In this document: positions 26,785 through 34,705 of the stretch, piece by piece | Position numbering within the stretch: the first letter of the stretch is position 1 | Layout: every line of letters begins with the position of its first letter | Origin: Pseudoflavonifractor sp. 60 | GTDB taxonomy: Bacteria > Bacillota > Clostridia > Oscillospirales > Oscillospiraceae | NCBI RefSeq assembly: GCF_009911645.1 | Contig: NZ_QWKI01000113.1 | Location: 1 to 46,307 of the forward strand | Direction of reading: 5' to 3' | Length of the DNA: 46,307 nt | Notes under the pieces: generated by a model | What the model was told of the DNA's origin: nothing | Database searches by the model: none | The model's input: only the letters and a program-made list of their open reading frames with translations | Translations under genes and position numbers: made by a program

Positions 26785-26967
26785 ATCCTTGACGCCCAGC
26801 AATACCCCAGCCTGTGCAGGCAGATGGACGACGATGGGCAGGGCGGGATGGCATTCGAGATCGAGAAAGGGTGGCTGAGTTTCCGGCTAACTGCCCCATA
26901 TAGCGAGGAACGGCGCAGCAAGGCCAGCGCCTGGGCAAAGGAGCGAGGGATACAAGTCACTCGCTGA
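26785..26967 (+). pseudogene. Plus-strand phage gene remnant
   Basis: An open frame ending TGA 26965-26967 reads LDAQQYPSLCRQMDDDGQGG, then FEIEKGWLSFRLTAPYSEER and AKERGIQVTR. The composition and codon positions look coding on this strand, and there is no minus-strand gene here. It has no start and merges into the 5' region of the minus-strand spike gene, so it appears to be the 3' end of a truncated gene at the phage/island boundary. Family not recognised. Confidence 0.4.
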
Positions 26968-26978
26968 TTATTATGATT

Positions 26979-27009
26979 GGTTGCAGCAGGGCATAGTCTT
27001 GCTGCAACC
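26979..27009. other. Hairpin at the left edge of the defence island
   Basis: Arms GGTTGCAGCA (26979-26988) and TGCTGCAACC (27000-27009), 11-base loop. No T-run follows on either strand. It lies 12 bases after the remnant stop and marks the change from GC-rich phage to AT-rich island sequence. Confidence 0.55.
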
Positions 27010-27076
27010 TTGCTTATAACCAACCTGCACCGAAATGACTGACCTAAAATGTTTCTGTGATTTAGCACAAAAAGGA

Positions 27077-27105
27077 TTGAAGAAAGAGGAAGATGCTGTT
27101 ATAAT
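27077..27105 (+). promoter_or_regulatory. Promoter of the restriction-modification genes
   Basis: TTGAAG (27077-27082), 17-base spacer, TATAAT (27100-27105), about 70 bases before the methyltransferase start. Confidence 0.75.
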
Positions 27106-27180
27106 ACAAAATGGATAGTTAATGATATCCCAACTATGCGAGTGGAGTTTGTGGAACATCAGTGCGAGGAAAGGATTAAT

Positions 27181-28134
27181 ATGTGCCAGCAAACTTTATT
27201 TGATTATATTGAAACAAACGCATCTGTCTTGCAAGAACCGCTCCATTTAGCGGAATATGATTTTAATGACATCTTTATCACAACCGATGACCTAATTCAA
27301 GAGCATAGCAAATATTCTCTTGCAGTTTTGGGCGACGCCATCAGTGTATTGAGAAAAATCAAAAGCGGTGTTGTTGATTTGATTTTTGCAGATGCTCCAT
27401 ATAATATCGGTAAGGACTTTGGAAACAATCAAGATAAATGGAACTCTGTTGAAGATTATATTGCTTGGTGCAAAATTTGGCTCGATGAATGTATGCGTAT
27501 ACTAAAAGATAATGGCACTTTGTATTTTATGACGGCGACGCAGCACATGCCATATCTTGATATTTATATGAGCCAAAAGTATCATGTCCTATGTAGAATA
27601 GTATGGACATATGACAGTTCTGGTGTTCAATCAAAGAAAATGTTTGGATCACTTTATGAGCCTATTTTGATGGTAACAAAATCCTCAAATTCACGGTACA
27701 CTTTCAATGGACAAGATGTTTTGGTGGAAGCAAAGACTGGTGCGCAACGAAAGCTTATCAATTACAGAAAAGATCCACCTCAACCCTACAATACGCAGAA
27801 AGTTCCGGGTAATGTATGGACGTTTCCTCGTGTCCGTTTCAAAATGGACGAGTATGAGAACCACCCAACACAGAAACCGGAGTCTTTGTTAGAGAGAATT
27901 ATTAAGGCATCTTCAAATGAAGGTGATCTTATACTAGACCCATTTGCAGGAAGTTTCACCACATCAGCTGTAGCCGTCAGCTTGAATCGTAGGGCTATTG
28001 GGATTGATATCAATGAAGAATATTTTAGGATTGGTTTGAGGAGAACTGGAATTGCTAGCACATACCAGGGTGAGAGTATAGAGAAGGTAAAGAGGCGAAA
28101 GACAACTGCCAAATCAAAATATGTGAGGGGCTAA
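27181..28134 (+). CDS. Type II DNA methyltransferase (beta-class, N6-A or N4-C)
   Basis: 317-aa enzyme that would protect host DNA by methylating an exocyclic amino group. Catalytic motif IV appears as DAPYNIGKDF (71-80, a DPPY variant) ahead of the AdoMet motif I DPFAGSFTT (from 253), the order of beta-class enzymes. A target recognition region lies between, with NHPTQKPESLLERII just before motif I as in this class. ATG 27181 follows AGGAAAGGA; ATG 27136 upstream in frame has no site. Two bases separate it from the restriction gene. Recognition sequence unknown. Confidence 0.92.
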   Translation: MCQQTLFDYIETNASVLQEPLHLAEYDFNDIFITTDDLIQEHSKYSLAVLGDAISVLRKIKSGVVDLIFADAPYNIGKDFGNNQDKWNSVEDYIAWCKIWLDECMRILKDNGTLYFMTATQHMPYLDIYMSQKYHVLCRIVWTYDSSGVQSKKMFGSLYEPILMVTKSSNSRYTFNGQDVLVEAKTGAQRKLINYRKDPPQPYNTQKVPGNVWTFPRVRFKMDEYENHPTQKPESLLERIIKASSNEGDLILDPFAGSFTTSAVAVSLNRRAIGIDINEEYFRIGLRRTGIASTYQGESIEKVKRRKTTAKSKYVRG

Positions 28135-28136
28135 AA

Positions 28137-28748
28137 ATGGAAAGCTTTGTTCGAGAAATTATAGAAAAGCACTTTCCGGGCCAATCTCAGCAGATATACG
28201 AAGAAAGCTTGCTAATTCAATATTTGGATAAGAAATCCGGAGCAATCCATGGAACAGCAAAAACAAGGCGGAGTTTGGCGAATTACTATGCCATCTACTC
28301 AATTCTGAATTTTTATGTAGATGAGTTCTTTGGCAAACCGGATAAATACAAAAAGTTTGAAGGGTACGAATATACAAAGCTGTTTGTTTTCTATCGCGGA
28401 TTGTATGGAGGAAGCAAACTCCAGAACCACGCCTTAAATAGTAGGGTAAACGGAGAGTTCCGAAACAAAGTTCATACAGATAAGGACCTTATAATTATAA
28501 ATGATGGAAAATACGCATTACACATTGATTTCTTATATGTGTTAGGCCAAGATATTAGTCGGGTCGCAAAAGAAATTATAGAGAAGTATGTTGATCTCCT
28601 GATAGAAAAAGACCATGCGTTACTTACTGCCCTTGCAGCAATGCTCATGTACGGTAAGGAAGCAAGCAACCGAAAACAAGAGATAGACCGCCAGCACTAC
28701 ACTATTCCGAACCAAAGACCAAAAGATAAGCATTGTGGGAAAATCTAA
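28137..28748 (+). pseudogene. Restriction endonuclease, 5' part, split by mobile element
   Basis: 203 aa as read: helical N-terminal region (ESLLIQYLDKKSGAIHGTAK, NYYAIYSILNFYVDEFFGK). The last 20 codons come from the inserted element. The natural gene reads to codon 183 (ATA 28683-28685), then GA 28686-28687. Joining this to 40266 gives KQEIERATSVDEKK in frame and a total of 372 aa ending at 40833. Position two bases after the methyltransferase and the PD-(D/E)XK-like C-terminal half support a type II restriction enzyme; the family is not recognised. The split should abolish cleavage while leaving methylation. Confidence 0.8.
28683..28687 (+). repeat. Left attachment repeat of the mobilizable element (ATAGA)
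   Basis: ATAGA here and at 40261-40265 bounds the element. It contains the GA dinucleotide expected as the crossover core for TnpX-type serine recombinases (known for Tn4451). Removing one copy and the intervening DNA restores the restriction gene frame. Confidence 0.8.
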
Positions 28749-28771
28749 ACTTTTGGATTTTCCTACAATGC
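28730..28771. other. Strong hairpin near the element's left end
   Basis: Arms 28730-28745 (GCATTGTGGGAAAATC) and 28756-28771 (GATTTTCCTACAATGC): 16 positions with one G-T wobble, 10-base loop. It lies 43 bases inside the element. It may block transcription entering from the restriction gene or belong to the recombination end. Confidence 0.6.
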
Positions 28772-28887
28772 CGACTACGGCGGAATCCTTCCCACTCCTT
28801 ATATCTTTATTTCCGTATACATTGAATTTGTATTTAGTAAATGCTATAATGTCCCTATTCAAATTATAAATGTGTTGAATTAGTTAC

Positions 28888-29130
28888 ATGTACATATTTT
28901 TTGTGCCGCATAAATACCCTGTTGAGGTTGTCGTTCTTTGTCCAGATGTGGAAACAATAAAAGGAAGGGAACGATACAGGGAGAAAACAGGCTATTCCGG
29001 CTTTACGGTTGAAACCTTATACGATACATTTATGCAGACAACACCACGGATCGGCTTTTGGCTGGACAATTCCAACCAAACACCACAGCAGACAGCAGAA
29101 ACCATTCTGAACGCCAGAAAGTCGGTATGA
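28888..29130 (+). pseudogene. Phosphotransferase/kinase-like C-terminal fragment
   Basis: 80 aa: VEVVVLCPDVETIKGRERYR, EKTGYSGFTVETLYDTFM, TPRIGFWLDNSNQTPQQTAE. This resembles the C-terminal half of small P-loop kinases related to chloramphenicol/AAA-type phosphotransferases, with the LCP...R lid region. The N-terminal P-loop is missing, so it is a truncated relic upstream of the tet gene. Confidence 0.55.
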
Positions 29131-29192
29131 TTGTTACATATAAGGGGAAGAAAAATTTCTTTTAGGTACTTTCTTTCCTAAAACTAATGTGA

Positions 29193-29456
29193 TATAATAG
29201 CATCATTCCAAAAAAGGAGTAAAAAATATGCGGCAAGGTATTCTTAAATAAAACTATAATCAAATAGTGGGAACAAAGGATTATGATAGTCCCTTTTGTG
29301 GGGGCTTGGTTTTTTGTACCCAATTTAAGAATACTTTTGCCTTATCAATTTTGACATATCCGAAAAACAGCAATCACAAACAGGTGTATGCTGTATATGT
29401 GTATGTCCGCAAATTATAATCCCCAGTGGTAAAAGTATTTTACTGCTGGGGATTTT
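29193..29456 (+). promoter_or_regulatory. tet leader: promoter, leader peptide and attenuator hairpins
   Basis: TATAAT at 29193-29198 with only a weak -35. A ribosome binding site AAAAAAGGAG precedes the short leader frame at 29228. GTATTCTTAAAT in the leader can pair with ATTTAAGAATAC near 29325-29336, competing with a hairpin followed by TTGGTTTTTT. A second terminator has arms CCCCAG...GTAAAA and TTTTAC...CTGGGG (29421-29451) followed by ATTTTTAT. This is the same layout as the attenuated tet(M) leader of Tn916, where tetracycline-stalled ribosomes permit read-through. Confidence 0.8.
29228..29251 (+). CDS. tet leader peptide MRQGILK
   Basis: Seven-codon frame after AAAAAAGGAG. The same peptide occurs in tet(M)-type leaders. 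Its translation state probably sets which RNA fold forms and so controls tet expression. Confidence 0.7.
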   Translation: MRQGILK

Positions 29457-29492
29457 TATGCCCTTTTGGGGCTGTAAAAGGAGGACAATCAC

Positions 29493-31412
29493 ATGAAAAT
29501 AATCAATATTGGAATTCTCGCCCATGTAGACGCAGGAAAAACAACATTGACGGAAAGCCTGCTGTACACCAGTGGAGCGATTGCGGAACAAGGAAACGTG
29601 GATAAAGGAACTACAAGAACAGACACTATGATTTTGGAACGGCAGCGCGGAATTACCATTCAGACAGCGGTTACTTCTTTTTGCTGGAATGATTATAAAA
29701 TCAATATCGTGGACACTCCCGGTCATATGGATTTTTTAACCGAAGCATACCGCTCTTTATCTGTCCTTGACGGAGCTGTTTTAGTCATTTCGGCAAAAGA
29801 CGGCGTACAGGCACAAACCCGTATATTATTCCATGCGCTTCAGAAAATGGACATTCCGACAATTATCTTTATAAATAAGATAGACCAAAATGGGATCGAC
29901 CTGCGGCGTGTTTACCAAAGCATTAAAGATAAACTTACCAGTGATATGATTGTCATGCAGGAGGTTTCCCTGTCGCCAAAGATAACCATGACCGATATTT
30001 CTGATTTGGACAAATGGGATATGATTATTTCCGGAAGCGATGAACTATTAGAACGATATGTTGCAGAGGATTCTTTGGATATACAGGAATTACAATATGA
30101 AAAGTGCAAAAGAACCAGATGCTGCTCTTTGTTTCCTGTTTATCATGGGAGTGCAAAAGACAATTTAGGAACAGAAAAACTGATTGAAGCGATTACAGAA
30201 ACTTTCATTACAGAAACAGACGATATTCAGTCTGAATTATGTGGATATGTTTTTAAGGTTGAGTATACAGAGCGGAAAAAACGGCTTTCTTATTTACGCC
30301 TGTATCATGGGACGCTCCATTTACGGGATACCCTGCTGCTGTCAAAAAAGGAAAAAATAAAGATTACAGAAATGTGTATTCCGTCAAATGGTGAAATCGT
30401 CCCGGTTGACCATGCCTGTCCGGGAGAAATTGTTATTTTAGCTGATGATACTTTGAAACTGAACGACATTCTGGGAAATGAAAAACTCCTGCCTCACAAA
30501 ACACGGATTGATAATCCCATGCCATTACTTCGGACAACGGTAGAGCCGCAAAAGCCGGAGCAAAGGGAAGCCCTGTTAAATGCCCTCACAGAGATTGCTG
30601 ATACAGACCCTCTTTTGCATTTTGACATTGATACTGTTACACATGAGATTATATTATCTTTTTTGGGAAAAGTACAGTTAGAAGTTATTTGTTCGCTATT
30701 AGAAGAAAAATATCATGTGGGCGTGGCTATGAAAGAGCCTTCGGTTATTTATCTGGAAAGACCGCAAAAAAAAGCGAGCTACACGATTCATATTGAAGTG
30801 CCGCCGAATCCGTTTTGGGCATCTATTGGTTTGACTGTAACACCGCTTCCTGTTGGAAGCGGAACACAATATAAAAGCGAGGTATCTCTCGGCTATTTAA
30901 ACCAAAGTTTTCAAAATGCCGTCATGGAGGGTGTGCGTTATGGAATGGAGCAGGGCTTATATGGCTGGGGAGTGACAGACTGCCAAATTTGTTTTGATTA
31001 TGGAGTTTATTACAGCCCGGTCAGCACCCCCGCTGATTTTCGTTTTCTTGCGCCTGTCGTGTTGGAGCAGGCATTGAAAAAAGCAGGAACACAACTGTTG
31101 GAACCATACCTTTCCTTTACCCTTTTTGCACCGCAGGAATATCTTTCACGGGCTTATAATGACGCACCAAAGTATTGCGCAATCATTGAATCAACCAGAC
31201 TTGAAAAAGATGAAGTTATTTTTAAGGGGGAAATCCCTGCCCGTTGTATTGGTGAATATAGAAATGATTTGAATTTTTATACAAATGGAAGAAGTGTCTG
31301 CATTACAGAATTAAAAGGGTATCAGGAAACTTCCGGCGAGCCTGTGTTTCAGCCACGCCGCCCGAACAGCCGTTTAGACAAGATCCGGCATATGTTTCAG
31401 AAGATAATGTAA
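29493..31412 (+). CDS. Tetracycline resistance ribosomal protection protein (Tet(M)/(O)/(W) family)
   Basis: 639-aa EF-G-like GTPase that removes tetracycline from the ribosome. G1 is AHVDAGKTT (10-18), G2/G3 regions [20 protein letters not shown] and DTPGHMDF, G4 NKIDQ. The C-terminal domains have the hallmarks [46 protein letters not shown] and [10 protein letters not shown]. The length is exactly normal for the family. ATG follows AAAGGAGG. Identity is intermediate by eye between known alleles, so I do not assign one. All family motifs are intact, so it should be functional. Confidence 0.95.
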   Translation: MKIINIGILAHVDAGKTTLTESLLYTSGAIAEQGNVDKGTTRTDTMILERQRGITIQTAVTSFCWNDYKINIVDTPGHMDFLTEAYRSLSVLDGAVLVISAKDGVQAQTRILFHALQKMDIPTIIFINKIDQNGIDLRRVYQSIKDKLTSDMIVMQEVSLSPKITMTDISDLDKWDMIISGSDELLERYVAEDSLDIQELQYEKCKRTRCCSLFPVYHGSAKDNLGTEKLIEAITETFITETDDIQSELCGYVFKVEYTERKKRLSYLRLYHGTLHLRDTLLLSKKEKIKITEMCIPSNGEIVPVDHACPGEIVILADDTLKLNDILGNEKLLPHKTRIDNPMPLLRTTVEPQKPEQREALLNALTEIADTDPLLHFDIDTVTHEIILSFLGKVQLEVICSLLEEKYHVGVAMKEPSVIYLERPQKKASYTIHIEVPPNPFWASIGLTVTPLPVGSGTQYKSEVSLGYLNQSFQNAVMEGVRYGMEQGLYGWGVTDCQICFDYGVYYSPVSTPADFRFLAPVVLEQALKKAGTQLLEPYLSFTLFAPQEYLSRAYNDAPKYCAIIESTRLEKDEVIFKGEIPARCIGEYRNDLNFYTNGRSVCITELKGYQETSGEPVFQPRRPNSRLDKIRHMFQKIM

Positions 31413-31493
31413 CATCTTGCGCAATGCAAACGTTCATTGCTGGCTATTGCGAAATATCATTGATAAAATCAGCATCAGAGAGGAGGAACCATT

Positions 31494-31948
31494 TTGAACC
31501 AGAAACAGACGGATATTACAACAGGAAAGCAAATACGTCATCTGCGAACACAATCGGGAATGACACAGGAAGAACTGGCTGGGAAATTGAATGTTACCCG
31601 GCAGGCGCTATCGAATTGGGAGAGAGATGTTAATGAACCCGATTTAAATACGTTGAAAAAAATTTGTTTTCTTTTTGGAGTCCACATGGACGATTTTGCG
31701 AAGGAGGTAATAACAAAAATGGAAACATGTGAAAAAAAGAGAAACGACAATTTAATAAGTATGATATGGCAATTGGACTTTTTTATGGTGTCGGGATATT
31801 TCTTGGCATTGGTATTTTCTTTGTTGGCGGTTTTATGACAATGTCGGGTGCAGGGTGGGGAGCATCACTATTTGGCGGTGGCTGTTTTTCTCTTGTATTT
31901 GGCTTGATATGCCATGCAGTTATTACATTGAGAAGAAATGACAAATGA
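31494..31948 (+). pseudogene. XRE-family regulator with membrane domain, frameshifted
   Basis: TTG 31494 after GAGAGGAGG. Residues 1-70 form a helix-turn-helix_3 domain (GKQIRHLRTQSGMTQEELAG, VTRQALSNWERDVNEP). About 31755-31758 one A appears to be missing: with it the frame reads NLIKYDMAIGLFYGVGIFLG and continues through two membrane segments to LRRNDK at 31948. As written, the product ends at 31838 with an unrelated tail. The HTH part may still be made. Common companion downstream of tet genes on such elements. Confidence 0.75.
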
Positions 31949-32019
31949 TGACATATCCTGCTTTCTAGTCTTTTCGGTCATATCGCGTAAAAAAGCCGCT
32001 GCTTTTGGCTTTCCAATAG

Positions 32020-32075
32020 CGGCGGCAAAGGGAAATATCCTTTGAATACCTTACAGAAGAAAAGTTTTGCAGCAT
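32020..32075 (+). pseudogene. Short remnant resembling the sigma-like regulator
   Basis: The stretch GGAAATATCCTTTGAATACC plus the following bases closely matches part of the sigma-like gene at about 33246-33290 (encoding REISLEYLTDEK). No open frame surrounds it. It may be the trace of an earlier insertion or duplication that brought in the methyltransferase gene. Confidence 0.4.
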
Positions 32076-32161
32076 TATAAAAATAAAAGCCTATACCATT
32101 TTGGAAAGAAAAGATACATAATAGTCAAGACGGCAACAATCAGAAGTTATGGAGGGTAACA

Positions 32162-32929
32162 ATGGAATATAGTAAGGAAGATTTAATGGAAGCAAAAAGG
32201 CAAATTTTGGGAGTGGGAGAGAACATGGGAACAGAGGAAAGCAAAAAGATCTGGGAGAAAAACGCACAATTTTGGGATGATGCAATGGGTGACGAATCCA
32301 ATGAATTTCACAGAGAGGTAGTACGTCCCAAAGTAACGGAACTTCTCTCTCCTGATCCTTCGGATTACATTTTGGATATTGCGTGCGGCAATGGAAATTA
32401 TTCTTCGTATCTTGCACAGAGAGGCGCTTCGGTCGTCGCTTTTGATTACAGCAAAAAAATGATAGAATTGGCTAAAAGACGGCGATCACAATATGCAAAA
32501 CAAATTGAGTTTTGCGTAGCGGATGCGACCAATAGAGAAAGCTTATTAGGATTAAAAAGAAATCGAGCCTTTACGAAAGCAGTTTCTAATATGGCAATTA
32601 TGGATATTACGGATATTGAACCGCTTTTTATGGCTGTTTATGAACTATTGGAGGAAAACGGGATTTTTGTCTTTGCAACGCAGCACCCTTGTTTTATCAC
32701 ATTGACTGAAAAATATATGACACCGCACAGTTACTATGATATAGCGATCGAAGGGCAGCCGGAGGAGCAGATTTATTATCATCGTTCCATACAAGATATT
32801 TTTAACCTTTGTTTCAGAGCTGGATTTGTCATTGATGGATTTTATGAAGAATGTTTCAAAAACAATAAAGAAATTCCTATGGTAATGATAGTAAGGCTTA
32901 AAAAGGTAAAACGTGATAGCTTAAAATAA
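32162..32929 (+). CDS. Class I SAM-dependent methyltransferase
   Basis: 255 aa, cytoplasmic. AdoMet motif I is ILDIACGNGNYS (70-81), then VVAFDYSKKMIELAKRR (motif II acidic residue) and a motif IV-like NMAIMDI. The C-terminal part (FATQHPCFITLTEKYM, YYHRSIQDIFNLCFRAGF) is typical of small-molecule methyltransferases. The substrate is unknown; resistance cargo and metabolism are both possible. ATG 32162 follows TGGAGGG; an internal ATG at 32228 could also start the core domain. Confidence 0.85.
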   Translation: MEYSKEDLMEAKRQILGVGENMGTEESKKIWEKNAQFWDDAMGDESNEFHREVVRPKVTELLSPDPSDYILDIACGNGNYSSYLAQRGASVVAFDYSKKMIELAKRRRSQYAKQIEFCVADATNRESLLGLKRNRAFTKAVSNMAIMDITDIEPLFMAVYELLEENGIFVFATQHPCFITLTEKYMTPHSYYDIAIEGQPEEQIYYHRSIQDIFNLCFRAGFVIDGFYEECFKNNKEIPMVMIVRLKKVKRDSLK

Positions 32930-32953
32930 ATTCAAGTTTGCCGGATAAATAGC

Positions 32954-33024
32954 AAACCCGGCCGAGCCAGTCAACGGTCAAGATGAACGGGCTTCGCCCG
33001 CCGTTGACAGCCCCGCCCGGTTTT
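32954..33024. other. Nested palindromic element upstream of the sigma-like gene
   Basis: Inner hairpin CGGGC-TTC-GCCCG (32988-33000), enclosed by GTCAACGG (32970-32977) and CCGTTGAC (33001-33008), enclosed again by imperfect AAACCCGGC (32954-32962) and GCCCGGTTTT (33015-33024). No T-run. It could be a structured RNA leader, a protein-binding site or part of a transfer/recombination site. Confidence 0.6.
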
Positions 33025-33133
33025 GCAGTTAGGCAGTCAAGGAGCGACAGCCTAAAGTGCTGCCGCCCCTTACTATCATAAAAAGCAACTACTAACCAGC
33101 CACAGCCCTTTTGGGAGGAAAGGGGGATTTTCC

Positions 33134-33580
33134 ATGACCTGTACAGAAGAATATCGGGAACATATCGAGTACACTTTCCATGCCTTTTGCAAAGTCGTTA
33201 TCCGAAATGCAACGATCAACGCAGCGAGGACACGGAGCAGGAAGCACAAAAGAGAAATATCCCTTGAATACCTCACAGACGAAAAGCACTACCCTTTAGG
33301 CACGACAGATGAATATTTCCAAGCCCCGGAGCCGGACGAGGAATACATACTTACCCTTTGCGGCGATACGGTCATTTTCAGCAGCGGTTTACTTGCGGAA
33401 GCCCTGTCACGGCTGGACGAACGGGAGCGGGAAATGATTTACCTGTCCTTTTTCAAGCGTATTCCACAGCACGAAATTGGCAGACAGTACGGGCGCAGCC
33501 GCAGCACAGCGGGCTACCATATCCGAAAAGCCCTACGGCAGCTCCAAGCGGAAATGGAGGGAATGGCATATGAGAAATAA
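33134..33580 (+). CDS. Sigma-70-like regulator (conjugative transposon type)
   Basis: 148-aa protein with a C-terminal sigma region 4 helix-turn-helix: LSRLDEREREMIYLSFFKR, PQHEIGRQYGRSRSTAGYHI, RKALRQLQ. The N-terminal part (YREHIEYTFHAFCKVVIRNA) is the conserved start of orf7-type regulators of Tn916-like elements. ATG follows GGGAGGAAAGGGGGA. It likely controls element gene expression. It overlaps the next gene by 11 bases. Confidence 0.85.
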   Translation: MTCTEEYREHIEYTFHAFCKVVIRNATINAARTRSRKHKREISLEYLTDEKHYPLGTTDEYFQAPEPDEEYILTLCGDTVIFSSGLLAEALSRLDEREREMIYLSFFKRIPQHEIGRQYGRSRSTAGYHIRKALRQLQAEMEGMAYEK

Positions 33581-33773
33581 TAGGCTTCTCCCCTATGAAA
33601 CAATCGTCCAAGCCGCCAGCGGGGAGCCGGAAGCGGTGGGAACTGTATTGCAGTATTACCGCCGCCGCATACAATGTGCCGCCCGTGTGAATGGACGGGT
33701 AGACCAAGATACAGAGGACTACATCACCCAGACGCTTCTCACAGCTATTTTCAAGTTCCGCTTTGGGAGATAG
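33570..33773 (+). CDS. Helix-turn-helix protein of the Tn916 orf8 type
   Basis: 67 aa: LLPYETIVQAASGEPEAVGT, VLQYYRRRIQCAARVNGRVD, QDTEDYITQTLLTAIFKFRF. This is the small HTH_16-like partner usually encoded right after the sigma-like regulator in conjugative transposons. ATG 33570 overlaps the upstream gene's end. Presumed regulatory partner. Confidence 0.85.
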   Translation: MRNNRLLPYETIVQAASGEPEAVGTVLQYYRRRIQCAARVNGRVDQDTEDYITQTLLTAIFKFRFGR

Positions 33774-33819
33774 CCCTACCGCCTACAACTGAATAACCGC
33801 CGCTTCGCCGGCAACCAGA

Positions 33820-33858
33820 AAGCAGTAAATCTATTCAACAGATTTGCTGCTTTTTTTC
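33820..33858 (+). terminator. Terminator after the regulator pair
   Basis: AAGCAGTAAATCT and AGATTTGCTGCTT form an imperfect stem around ATTCAAC, followed by a run of seven T's. It ends the sigma/HTH unit before the gene-free transfer region (33860-34306). Confidence 0.82.
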
Positions 33859-33981
33859 GTTCCTGTTTGGCATTTTTGAAAATCCCCAGTATGAAAAAAC
33901 AAAAGGGAAAATAGCCGCCGCAGTTGGCAAAATCCCTTACTTATCCGTAGAGGGTATCAAAGAAAAAAATACTGCCATTGT

Positions 33982-34109
33982 CCGCCTATTCCGGCTTGCG
34001 TGGTGTTGTAGGGAATAGAGGGGAAATTCTAAAAATCTCCGTCCATTTTGCTTTGCGTGGTGTTGTAGGTAGTGAAAGGAAAATTTTCAAGATAAGCCGG
34101 AATAGCGGG
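33982..34109 (+). other. Candidate oriT: direct and inverted repeats
   Basis: In the gene-free region before mobC: two exact 17-bp direct repeats TTGCGTGGTGTTGTAGG at 33996-34012 and 34053-34069 (57 bp apart), bounded by a long imperfect inverted repeat, CCGCCTATTCCGGCTT (33982-33997) and AAGCCGGAATAGCGG (34095-34109). Repeats next to relaxosome genes are the usual makeup of an origin of transfer. No experimental nick site can be assigned. Confidence 0.6.
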
Positions 34110-34306
34110 TAGCAAAGCCCTTTTGAAACGTTTTGTTAGCGGAAAGGACGGGAGCCGGGGAACGCCGGAGTTTTTCAGAGCAAGATTCTACCGAGGTGCC
34201 AAAATTCGCTCTCCGCTTATTTTTGCCCCTGCGGGAATCTTGTTGGGGAGTGCCTTCCCCAAACCCTGCTATGCGCCCTGTCGGGCGAGAAAGGAGGTCA
34301 CAGACC

Positions 34307-34705
34307 ATGCGAAAGAAATACAATACGCCCCACCGCCGTCATGTGGTAAAGACCCGCATGACCGATGAAGAATACGCCGACTTCACCGGGCGGCTGGCGG
34401 CTTATGAAATCAGCCAGTCCGAGTTTATCCGGCAAGCCATACGGAAAGCGACCATACGCCCCATTGTCACCGTTTCCCCGGTCAATGACGGGCTGCTTGC
34501 CGCCCTCTCCAAGCTCACGGCAGAGTACGGGAAAATCGGCGGCAACTTAAACCAGATTGCCCGGAGCCTGAACGAATACGGAAGCCCCTACCGGGGGCTG
34601 GAAAAGGAAGTGCGGGGAGCCGCCGCCGACCTTGCCGCCTTGAAGTTTGAAGTCTTGCAGAAAGTAGGTGAAGCCGTTGGCGATACTCAAACATATCAGC
34701 TCTAA
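34307..34705 (+). CDS. mobC: MobC-like relaxosome accessory protein
   Basis: 132 aa. The N-terminal ribbon-helix-helix (VKTRMTDEEYADFTGRLAAY, ISQSEFIRQAIRKA) would bind oriT, and the C-terminal motif GGNLNQIARSLNEYG is the signature of the MobC/BmgB family. ATG 34307 follows AAAGGAGG. Its end overlaps the relaxase start by 38 bases, so the two are coupled. Confidence 0.9.
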   Translation: MRKKYNTPHRRHVVKTRMTDEEYADFTGRLAAYEISQSEFIRQAIRKATIRPIVTVSPVNDGLLAALSKLTAEYGKIGGNLNQIARSLNEYGSPYRGLEKEVRGAAADLAALKFEVLQKVGEAVGDTQTYQL

